NCBI GenBank assembly: GCA_014904845.1
Contig: MU119768.1
Coordinates: 9,925 to 20,079 of the forward strand
Origin: Acephala macrosclerotiorum
Lineage: Eukaryota; Ascomycota; Leotiomycetes; Helotiales; Mollisiaceae
DNA: 10,155 nucleotides
Direction of reading: 5' to 3'
The translations under genes were made by a program, and so were the position numbers. Of the stretch, positions 1 through 7,482 are shown piece after piece. The notes under the pieces are model-generated. The model did no database searches. It was not told the origin of the DNA and saw only the letters and a program-made list of their open reading frames with translations. The stretch's first letter is position 1. Every line of letters starts with the position of its first letter.

Positions 1-28
1 GGGGGGGGGGGGGGGGGGGGGGGGGGGG
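1..28. repeat. Poly-G run at window edge
   Basis: The first 28 bases are all G. Nothing comparable occurs elsewhere in the window, and it does not resemble a fungal telomere repeat such as TTAGGG. It most likely marks a contig end or a sequencing/assembly artefact (false G calls are typical of two-colour short-read chemistry). It also cuts off whatever lay upstream of the partial HET gene beginning just after it. Confidence 0.9.
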
Positions 29-65
29 ATTCCAGGCTAGTGCTTTAAATGTAGTTTCAATCTAG

Positions 66-284
66 GACAATAAATCAAATGACTTGTTTCTCATTCCAAA
101 AAACATTAAAGGGCGTTGGATTGGAATCACCAAATCCACCGAGGCTAGTAGCGATATTGTTATCCTTGCCGGTGGCAAAATGCCTTTCCTGTTGCGGCCA
201 CACCTTTATGGGATGACGAAGGCTTCTGGGTCTTGGAGAAGCACTGAACTTGAGGGATCAATGACAACTATCACGATTTTCTGA
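66..284 (+). pseudogene. C-terminal remnant of a HET-family gene (partial, decayed)
   Basis: This reading frame carries KGRWIGI and then GKMPFLLRP (174-200), both nearly identical to the end of the HET gene at 940-2769. HET proteins typically end in a glycine-rich segment followed by a motif like RLVG-AYVxGxM; here the strand arm RLGHKLVGYAYV seen in the downstream copy is missing through an in-frame 33-base deletion after position 200, while the following LYGM remains. The frame is closed upstream by a TAG at 63-65 and has no sensible ATG, so only the tail is present; upstream of about 104 I cannot align it to the second copy. The real end of the ancestral protein is uncertain. It is probably the remains of the left member of a tandem HET pair whose body is lost or lies beyond the poly-G edge. 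Confidence 0.7.
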
Positions 285-384
285 AGGGAGAACCTCGGGA
301 ATGATACGCTTTTGCATTTCTGATTCTCAGTACAATCATGCTGTTCGCTAAACACGATCAAGATACAATGTCCAAAGAAATTCA
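111..384 (+). repeat. Tandem-duplication arm, copy 1 (HET 3' end plus downstream DNA)
   Basis: The segment aligns with 2572-2829 in the same orientation. It begins at GGGCGTTGGATTGG and runs past the coding end to TACAATGTCCA (363-373). The most conserved non-coding part, about 304-384, reads ACGCTTTT, CTGATT-TCAGTACA-TCATG, TTCGCTAA and ACAATGTCCA with scattered substitutions. Because similarity continues beyond the stop codon, this is DNA duplication and not just protein family resemblance. Similarity fades after about 384. Confidence 0.75.
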
Positions 385-939
385 ATTCATTGAAAGGATA
401 TACATGATCTTAATTCAAGAAAGTCTAAAGAGTCTTCGATCGAGATGTCTAGGATCATTTAAAGTCTCGTGATTATATGTCCAAAGATGGACTAGCGTTA
501 GTCTGACTATATCTCATTTTCTCGCTGTGCTTCCCTTCTCAACCTTCACATATTGCTTGAGTCAAAGTCAGTCTTGTGATCGAGGCTTACAACCATGGCC
601 AGTCTTCGATTATCTGCCCCACCGTATCGGGCAACGCACTTGTGCCTCTCGTGGACCTATCTTGGCTTAGAAGCGGACTCCTGGTGGTCGACATTAGAAA
701 CCTGTCTCGAAGACTTCCTTGCGTCCCTTTATTCAGAGATCTCTAGACTTACCTCTTCGCTCGTCGTTTCTCGGTAGACTCTTGTGCGAATTTAAAAGGA
801 TTTGGGACTGCTACAGTTGATCTTGAGGATCAAAGTGGTAAATTTGGTGTTTTTCAGCTTACGAGTCCCTATTCTTTCAGGCATTCAATCGCTAAGATTC
901 CAGGGCTTGAACGACCCCATATCTCCCCTAGGAAGCAAG
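385..939. other. Intergenic region upstream of HET gene; no gene seen
   Basis: There is no convincing coding sequence here: the longest open stretch (595-777) is short, resembles no family I recognise and has no homologue elsewhere in the window. The region should hold the promoter and 5' leader of the HET gene. A TTTAAAA at 791-797 is a possible TATA-like element. CTTTCAG at about 875-881 could be a splice acceptor of a leader intron, but I cannot pair it with a donor. Confidence 0.5.
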
Positions 940-2769
940 ATGAATTCTTTCACATATGATCCTCCAGGACTCGATGCCAGTGCTCATCAGATTCGTCTCC
1001 CAAGAGTACATCCGGCCTCCGAAGCATCAGAACCCATCCAATGCGATCTCCGCACCGGAACGCTCAACAGCTTGCCAGTACCAGAATTCGCATGAGACCA
1101 CTTGCAATTCCCGACCCTTCGATATCACTGGCTCTCTCCTCGCAGCACTGAAAGCTTTTCGTCGAACTCAATGGAAGATGCTTTGGGTAGACCAGGTCTG
1201 CATCAACCAAGCTGATATGGCTGAGCGAAGCTCCCAAGTCAGCCTCATGGAGCTCATATACTCTCATGCTCTTCGAGTTTTCATCTATCTAGGAGACGCC
1301 CATCCAAATATCGGCGAGGGGCTGCATTTCCTTGGGAACTACTTCATGGCAGAGCTGCAAGTCGTCCATGCAGACGGCAGACCAGATGATCCTCATGCAC
1401 GTCGACCAGATGTTGGTGCAATCATAACTCATCTGGCTGGCGATGAGGCATCCCCTGAAGTCCGGACCGACATGCTCAATAAAGTGGTGACTGGCCTTCA
1501 CGGAATCATCAATAGGCTATGCTTCTCTCGACAATGGATCTTGCTGGAAATTTTGATGGCTCGAGAAGTCGCAATCTTGATTGGTGATATACAATTGAAT
1601 GGAGGACTGGTGCCGATTGCGTACACTGTCGAAACGATGGATCGCTGCTACGAGCTTGCACAAGCCTGGAATACCATCGATCGAGATTCCTATCTTCGTG
1701 CCTCTCGTCGAGCCCAGGCAGTCACGACGTTATGCAAGACTTTCGCCGCAGATAAGGTGGGAAAGCCGCTTTGGGATCAGTTCGAGCTCTGCCTCGGACG
1801 CGAGACCACCAATCCGAAGGACCAAGTTTATGCATTGCTCAGCCTAGTTTGTGATGCGGACTAATTTCCCTGCCCCGACTATTCAAAGTTAACTGCCGAG
1901 GTCTATCTTGACTTTTGTCAGCAGACCGTTGCTCAAGGCAAAGGCATGAAAGTCATCGAGGCTACTTGTTCGATCCACACTGAAAGCCGTGAGAGTTTAC
2001 CATCTTGGGTCCCATGGCTAGAAGATGTCAAGCTAGAAGATTTTGAATGTCTGCAACTCGAGAAATCAGGACATCGTGCTGCAGGAGATACAAAGGCAAG
2101 AATTACAATCTCCCAAGATGAGACATTGCTTGTAGCAGGAAGGATCATGGATAAAATCACGGACATCGGACTGCCAGGACCGAGGGCTGTGTCTGCCGAA
2201 CTAACAGCTCCGGAAATTCAAGGTGCTCTGAGCTGGCTCGAATCCTCTCTAAGCTTCATTCGCTCCTGGCTACATTTAGACCCCTCTGATTTCCAACCAG
2301 CAGAAGGGCTTTTGGGAATACTATTAAATCAAAACGGTCACCAAGTCGATTTCCCAGAGGAATACTTCGAGGACTTTGCAACAAGGAATTTGGATCCAAT
2401 GAAAGCTTTCCCAAAACCAGTCCTCGAATTCATGAACAGACTGTCTACCAGCACCAACTTCGACACGACTCCTATGTACACAACCAAGTACGATGGCCAT
2501 ACGTGGGCCGTGCAACCATTCGAACAAAGGATGATCAGCACTCTCGCTGGGAGACGGATTTCGTGACGAAGGGGCGTTGGATTGGGATTATCAAAAGTTC
2601 TATCGAGATTGGGGACAATGTTGCTGTTTTTACCTGTGGCAAGATGCCTTTCTTGCTCCGGCCCAATCGTCTCGGACATAAGCTCGTCGGATATGCTTAC
2701 GTTTATGGGATGATGAAGGGTGCAAGCAGTAGTCAAAGTTCAGACGATGAAACGCTTTTACTTTGCTGA
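940..2769 (+). pseudogene. HET-domain (heterokaryon incompatibility) gene, inactivated
   Basis: HET proteins act in fungal non-self recognition, triggering growth arrest or death when incompatible hyphae fuse. The chosen start is the ATG at 940 (A at -3), giving a typical HET N-terminus: MNSFTYDPPG, IRLPRVHP, and CDL before PEF. HET core motifs follow in another frame: LWVDQVCINQ (1181-1210) with AER (1220-1228), YLGD (1286-1297), SRQW (1526-1537) and DQVYALLSL (1820-1846). Then come PDYSK (1874-1888), WVPWLED, and the C-terminal GKMPFLLRP (2638-2664) with LVGYAYVYGM. Total length, about 610 codons, suits the family. There are three lesions: a deletion and frame change near 1092 that removes the ALSYxWG-type first motif, a TAA at 1862-1864 in the middle of good homology, and a one-base frame change near 2560. 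Introns do not explain them: the only candidate over the TAA (1847-1888) is 42 bases and would delete PDYSK. Sequencing error could explain single lesions. HET identity is near certain; loss of function is likely. Confidence 0.88.
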
Positions 2770-2829
2770 TTATCAGTACAGTCATGCCGTCCGCTAAGCC
2801 TGACCAAAGGTACAATGTCCACAGCAATT
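2572..2829 (+). repeat. Tandem-duplication arm, copy 2 (HET 3' end plus downstream DNA)
   Basis: Homologous to 111-384. Relative to copy 1 it keeps the 33-base piece encoding the RLGHKLVGYAYV region, and it has a shorter stretch between the YGM codons and the shared ACGCTTTT. Downstream of the stop it shares GATTATCAGTACAGTCATG, CCGCTAAG and TACAATGTCCA. After about 2829 the two copies are no longer alignable. Confidence 0.75.
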
Positions 2830-2960
2830 TAGGACAATCCCAGCACCCCGAATCTCCCATCTCAACATATGTCCCGACTCATAATTGTGACTTCTAATGG
2901 AGTAAAGTCCCAAAGTCTCATGAACTTTGACATCCCGCTTCCTCGGGCATTCTCAAAAGC

Positions 2961-3610
2961 TCAGAATGCTACCACTTTGATCCATTCCTCCCACGCCACC
3001 ATCCTGTCTCTTGTCTTGAGCAGCTCGCACCCTTTTGTTCTCGGCCACGTGTGTTTCGTTCAGCATCAGAAGGAGTTCCATTCTCGCCTAAGGGAATATC
3101 CTTCCACCGTTCCATTGCCCTCTCAACCTCCTCAAGCCATTCGTCCTTGCCCTTACCGTAAGGGTAAGGTAGTAAAAACAACCATTCGCTCGACGCTTCT
3201 AGGAACGACATTATATAATAATTAGCAAGCCAGTATGAAACGCCTTGCTCGGAGCTGAACTTCGGTTTCTGCCGTAGACTATCATGTTCAAGAAATGTAT
3301 CTTTCTCAGTGGCAGACTCTTGGGACGATATTGAGGACCAAGGAATGTCCGCATCATCATAACTCGATCAAGATGTCTCTGTAGCTCTTCACTATCCCAA
3401 GTTTTTCGGTACGTTAGCTTGAACATTCCGTACTTTTCTCCCGTTGACGCCGACCTGGAGGTGGCGCAGTAAAGCTTGTAGAGACAACGGCAAGTCAGAC
3501 TAAGGTCGATCGCCATCGCTATCTCATCATCCGCAATGAGTTACTTGAATAAGTAGACCATGAGTCTCTCGGAAGGTTGTGCAGATCGAGGGGGACTCGC
3601 TTTCGTAGGG
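2961..3610 (-). pseudogene. F-box-like gene, copy A (broken)
   Basis: Reading down the minus strand: an F-box-like start (LDLHNLPRD, then LMVYLF, IADDEIA and SLTCRCLY with LTCR at 3498-3487), FLGPQYR (3345-3325), PYPYGKGKDEW with LEEVE (about 3172-3120), and AWEEWIKVVAF ending at a TGA (2963-2961). LP followed about 25-30 residues later by LTCR is the usual fungal F-box pattern; F-box proteins recruit substrates to SCF ubiquitin ligases. The rest is unrecognised. These parts lie in three frames. Relative to copy B, one base is missing near 3565; a TAA sits at 3543-3541; frames change again near 3215 and between about 3120 and 3020. Upstream, an ATG at 3740 opens a 39-codon frame that could be a first exon. 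The gene converges on the HET gene, its stop 191 bases beyond the HET stop. Paralogy to copy B is firm; the F-box name is moderately supported. Confidence 0.6.
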
Positions 3611-3625
3611 CTACAGCAGGTCAGC
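3611..3625 (-). other. Putative intron 3' end (branch point and acceptor) of copy A
   Basis: On the minus strand this reads GCTGAC followed by CTGCTGTAG. GCTGAC fits the fungal branch-point consensus RCTRAC, and TAG lies at a usual distance. The same GCTGAC-to-TAG unit of 15 bases precedes copy B at the equivalent point, which supports a shared ancestral intron. The TGA inside it would then be intronic. No good donor could be paired with it. Confidence 0.5.
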
Positions 3626-3740
3626 AAAGGCTCAACGCGAGACCGCCAGTGGGGATCTTTCCTCGAGATGTCCTGTATGCCATGGTACACTCAGAGACTC
3701 TGCCCGCACTCGTTTGAATGTCGAGCGATTGTGCAGCCAT

Positions 3741-4347
3741 CGTAGTTGATAGAGTATTAAAGGTGTGGCGATGTCGATGTCTGTGTTCGATAAAAGTTGG
3801 TTGTTGAGAAGAATGTTGGGACGGGAAGGAGCATTAGAAGAAATTCCAAATGCTGAAGTGGAAGGAGTGATGAAGGTTCAACTCAACTCGGGGACATGTT
3901 TATTTCCTCGTTAGTGGCTTCCATGTTGGGAAGTGAGTCGATAGACTGCACTTGAATTCAAGGAGAAGGAGCTTGTTTGGAAAGGACAATCAATGGGCTA
4001 TGTTACTGGAGGAAAACTTCGGCTTTGAGCAAGGAGGCTTTTCCCCTGGAACGTTCTAGAGTAGGCGAAGTATTGGCATCTTAAACGGGTTTAAAAAGAT
4101 AACAGGTGACATGATGCAGTATGCAAGTGGAAGCTCATACATACGTTTCTCTGCTGGGCCAAAAAAAACAAAACGGCTAACCACAAGAACAATTCAAGAG
4201 CTATCCACAGAGCGAATCCCTTTCCGCAAAGAAGTAGCCCTACAGTCTTCGTCGATCTAAGTACATTCTGACGGTATCTTCCCGGCATCGGCCCACAGCC
4301 AAAGCTGTTTCTCGCATCCTGGTTGCGGAAAATATACCGTCGCAGAT
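3741..4347. other. Intergenic region between copies A and B; no gene seen
   Basis: About 600 bases without recognisable coding sequence. A minus-strand open frame reaching from about 4351 to 4091 contains a hydrophobic stretch, but it has no ATG start, overlaps the end of copy B in another frame and has no counterpart next to copy A, so I treat it as chance. The region should contain the promoter of copy A at its left end. Confidence 0.5.
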
Positions 4348-5033
4348 TCAAAACCCTATCATTGCAATCCAGTCAGCCCAGGCGTCCATGGGCGTATCCA
4401 TTTCGATCCGTACGCGAACGTCCGTGTATTACCGGCTTGATTCCATGATGTAGGGAGCTTTGGTCTGTGGAAACTCGATGGCCCACTTGTCTGCCACCTC
4501 CTCATATCAGTCCTCGCCCTTCCCAGAAGGTGATGGGAGGTGATGAACAAACTCCAATTTCTGACCAATCCTGATCCTGCCTCTCATGCGAGACCAATCC
4601 ACAACATGCTCTCCATTCACGACTATGTGTCTCATGCGAAGCCAGTCCACGACTCGAGCACGGAATTGCACTTCTGCCCTACTTCGCCTTGGACCGAACT
4701 CGGCCAATTTCAAGAAGTGGAATCACCTCGTCGGCATTCTCTCGTCTTGCAAGCATAGAAGGCGATACTGAGGGCCCAGAAACTGTCCGACATTCAATAC
4801 TTGTGCCGCAATCTCAGCCCGGAACTGTTGAGTATGGAACGTCTCGGCGAGGAGGCAGGTTTTGGGATATTGATCGGACCTGGTCGCAACGATTTCAAGA
4901 TGCGATAGAAAGGATCGACATGTTAGGCCAAGTCTGATGCTTGCTGCTAGAAATCCTTGCGCAAGCCCTTCGATGAGGCGGACCATCACGTCCTTTAGCG
5001 GACCGGCAAGATCGAATTGCGGCTCTCGCAGCT
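4348..5033 (-). pseudogene. F-box-like gene, copy B (three nonsense codons, one frame)
   Basis: The whole segment reads in a single minus-strand frame with copy A's motifs in the same order: FDLAGPLKDVMVRLI, LGLTCRSFL (LTCR at 4927-4916), QFLGPQYR ending at 4762, LPSPSGKGED and YEEVADKW (about 4540-4486), and AWADWIAMIGF before the TGA at 4350-4348. It is interrupted by TGA (4725-4723), TGA (4509-4507) and TAA (4431-4429). Unlike copy A it shows no clear frameshift, so it appears to have been killed by point mutations. The middle contains an imperfect 48-base duplication (VVDW-RMR twice), part of why it is longer than A between FLGPQYR and GKG. The first exon is not certain; an ATG at 5207 opens a plausible but unverified leader. 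The F-box-like call rests on LP/PL-x(25)-LTCR spacing; the C-terminal half is unknown to me. Confidence 0.6.
4581..4653. repeat. Imperfect 25-base repeat, 48-base period, inside copy B
   Basis: CTCTCATGCGAGACCAATCC (start of unit 4581-4605) recurs at 4629-4653 with 20 of 25 bases identical. The 48-base period keeps the reading frame and yields two VVDW-RMR units on the minus strand. Copy A shows no such duplication. Confidence 0.7.
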
Positions 5034-5048
5034 CTAGATCTGGTCAGC
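5034..5048 (-). other. Putative intron 3' end (branch point and acceptor) of copy B
   Basis: Minus strand: GCTGAC followed by CAGATCTAG, matching the layout before copy A (branch-point-like hexamer, TAG closing a 15-base unit). If used, the coding exon of copy B starts at 5033, and the in-frame TGA at 5046-5044 falls in the intron. The donor is not identified. Confidence 0.45.
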
Positions 5049-5322
5049 AAGATAAATAAAAACGAGACTGGGGAACTATCCGCCTCGCGCAGCTTGTGGC
5101 TTAACGATGGAACATGAGATCATCGGAGCACTGGATGCTGCGGTGTTTTCATTGTCTTCGCGGGCCATTGCTAGAGATGGCTTGGTAGCCGTCGAGGAAA
5201 CTTTCATGTTGTGCAGTATCTTCTGTTTTGCGCAGTGTTATTAACAATCGCGATTGATCAGTTCGCCGGCCAGGACTTTTTGGCGACGCCACACTACAAT
5301 ACCATGTTAAAAGTCTGAGCCA
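5049..5322. other. Upstream region of copy B up to the AT-block boundary
   Basis: Ordinary base composition. On the minus strand an ATG at 5207-5205 opens about 43 codons (starting MKVSSTATKPSLAMA) to a TAG and could be the first exon of copy B. On the plus strand a 45-codon frame (5107-5244) overlaps it. Neither matches anything I recognise, and there is no homologue in copy A's upstream DNA to decide between them. Confidence 0.35.
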
Positions 5323-5930
5323 TTATTTTTTTTTACCTCGTATTTTATTATAATTATTTTTTTATCTCGATATAAACTTTAATTTAATTAATTATATTCT
5401 TTTTGAATTATTAAAATTGTTTTTATTTGTTATATTTTATATTATTTATAAAATATTTATTTTTATTTTTTACGATTTTTTTAATATTTTAAAATATTTT
5501 TAAATTATAATTTTTATATTTTTATTATAATTATACGTTAAAATTATTAATTTATTTTATATTTAATTCAAAATTTAAAAGATTTTTTTTTATATTTTAA
5601 AAATTCGATTAATAATAAATTTATTTATTTCGAATTTAAATATTTTTTTAAATATATTTATATATATTAAAATAATAATCGTTTATTAATTTTAATATAA
5701 TATTTAAATTTATTAATTCGAAATTATAATTTCGAAAATTTTAACATTTTTAAATTATATATTAATAATAATATTATTTTAATTTATATTTAATAATTTA
5801 AAATTATTATTAAAATTTGATTTTAAATTATATTATTATTTAATCTCGTTAATACAAAATAAATTTATAATTAAATTATTTATTTTTAAAAAAATATATT
5901 TAAATAATATTTTAATATATAAAAAAAACT

Positions 5931-6172
5931 TATTATAAAAAAATAATAAAATAAAAAATAAAAAAACTCAATCGTAAATTAAATTTATTCGAAGTAATTT
6001 ATAATTCGTAAATTAATTAATTAATTAATTAAAATAAAAATAAAAAAAATTATTAATTAATTTATAATAAACGAAAAATTTTTATATATTAAAAAATACG
6101 TAATTAATATTACTTTCGAAATTAATTATTTATAATAATTTTTAAAAAGAAAATATATAATCTTATTATAAT
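5931..6172 (+). repeat. Direct repeat in AT block, copy 1
   Basis: Shares with 7073-7300 a left end TATTATAAAAAAATAATAAA, then AATCGTAAATTAA, then AAATTTATTCGAAGTAATTT followed by TAATTCGTAAATTAATTAAT, and then TATATATTAAAAAATACGTA leading into TTTCGAAATTAATTATTTAT. The retained CpG sites coincide between copies. It has an extra piece of about 30-40 bases around 6041-6080 lacking in copy 2. These long ordered matches exceed what AT-rich chance similarity would give. Confidence 0.75.
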
Positions 6173-7072
6173 ATAACGTGTTTTTATATATTTTTATTTT
6201 ATTAATTTAAATTTATAACGCGATATTATATAATTTTATTAATAATTAATTTTTTATATAAATTTTAAATAAAACGCGTTTTTTTAAATTTATATAATAT
6301 AATTTTATTATTATTTAAATATTAATTTAAACGTTTAACGTATAAACTTTTAAATAACAATATATTATAAATATTAAATATTTTAATATTTTTATTAAAA
6401 ATTAAATAATTATTATTAAAAATATTTTATATAAAAAAAAAATTATAAAATTTATAAAAATTATTAAAAAAATTTAAAAAAGTTTTAAATTTTAAAAAGT
6501 TTAATATTTTTTTATTAATATTTTTATTTTACGTTTTAATTTAAACGAATTAAAAATCGAATTATATTTTAATTTTTTAATAATTATATTATAAATAAAT
6601 AATAAAAATTAAAACGTAATTTATTTATTTATAAATAATAATAATAAAATTTTTATTTTTAAAAAATATTAAAATATATATTAAAAAATAGTTTTTACGA
6701 TTTTTTATAAAATATAAAAATTTAAATTAATTTAAAATTTTATAAAAAATAAATTAAAATTTAAAAAAAAAATAATTAATTTTAAATTTTTTTCAATTAC
6801 AAAGATTTTTAATAATATAAATATAAATAAAAATAAAAATTTAAATTTGAATTCGAAATTTTAAAATTAATTAATAATTATAAAAATTAAAAAATATTTA
6901 AATACGAAAAAAAAATTTAATTTAAATAAAAATTAAAAAACGTATTTTTATATTTTATATTTATAAAAAAATTTATTTTTATTATTATAATAAACGTTAT
7001 TTTTATTATAAATTATATTTTATAATAAAAATTATATTTATTATTATTATATATTTATTATTATTATATATA

Positions 7073-7300
7073 TATTATAAAAAAATAATAAAATATAAAA
7101 TAAAAATATTTAATCGTAAATTAATTCGTTTTAATTAATAAATTAAATTTATTCGAAGTAATTTGTAATTCGTAAATTAATTAATTAATCTATAGTAAAT
7201 AAAAAAAATTTATATATTAAAAAATACGTAATTAATACTATTTTCGAAATTAATTATTTATAAAGAATTTTAAAAAAAAAGTATATAATTTTATTATAAT
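7073..7300 (+). repeat. Direct repeat in AT block, copy 2
   Basis: Partner of 5931-6172, same orientation, offset about 1140 bases. It carries an extra piece of about 20 bases after AATCGTAAATTAA (TTCGTTTTAATTAATAAATT) that copy 1 lacks. The pair could be two insertions of one short element or the long terminal repeats of a small element of about 1.4 kb; no coding content remains between them to choose. Confidence 0.75.
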
Positions 7301-7441
7301 CGTTTTTTTATATAATAAATTTATTTCAAATCTCGAAAAAAAAAATTAAAAAAAAAAAAAAATTTTTTTTAAATAAAAAATTCAAAACTCGAAATTTAAT
7401 AATTTTTTTAATATTTTTATTAATATTAAATTTTTTTATAA

Positions 7442-7482
7442 TTTTTTTTTTTTTTTTAAAATTTAATAAAAAAAAAAAAAAA
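7442..7482. repeat. Poly-T/poly-A inverted repeat
   Basis: Sixteen T (7442-7457), a 10-base spacer AAAATTTAAT, then fifteen A (7468-7482). The arms are perfectly complementary over 15 bases and could form a hairpin. It is probably a composition effect of the AT block. Confidence 0.6.

Noticed and set aside
595..777. 60-codon plus-strand open frame upstream of the HET gene
   Set aside because: Short, no recognisable motif, no homologue elsewhere in the window; best treated as intergenic.
802..939. Upstream extension of the HET N-terminal frame
   Set aside because: The extension lacks an ATG (it would need TTG) and has no HET-like features; the first ATG, at 940, gives the typical HET N-terminus.
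1847..1888. A 42-base GT-AG stretch that would splice out the HET TAA
   Set aside because: Very short for a fungal intron, and removal would delete the conserved PDYSK segment, so the region looks exonic.
3149..3170. Near-palindromic CCCTTACCGTAAGGG on the plus strand
   Set aside because: Lies within copy A's coding motif (PYPYGKGK); its symmetry is explained by the codons and by chance.
2869..3225. 118-codon plus-strand open frame
   Set aside because: It lies antisense to copy A, whose minus-strand frames have motif-by-motif homology to copy B; the plus-strand product has no such support.
4091..4351. Minus-strand frame with a hydrophobic, membrane-like stretch
   Set aside because: No ATG at its start, overlaps the end of copy B in another frame, no counterpart beside copy A.
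4540..4937. Plus-strand open frames of 60-80 codons
   Set aside because: Antisense shadows of copy B.
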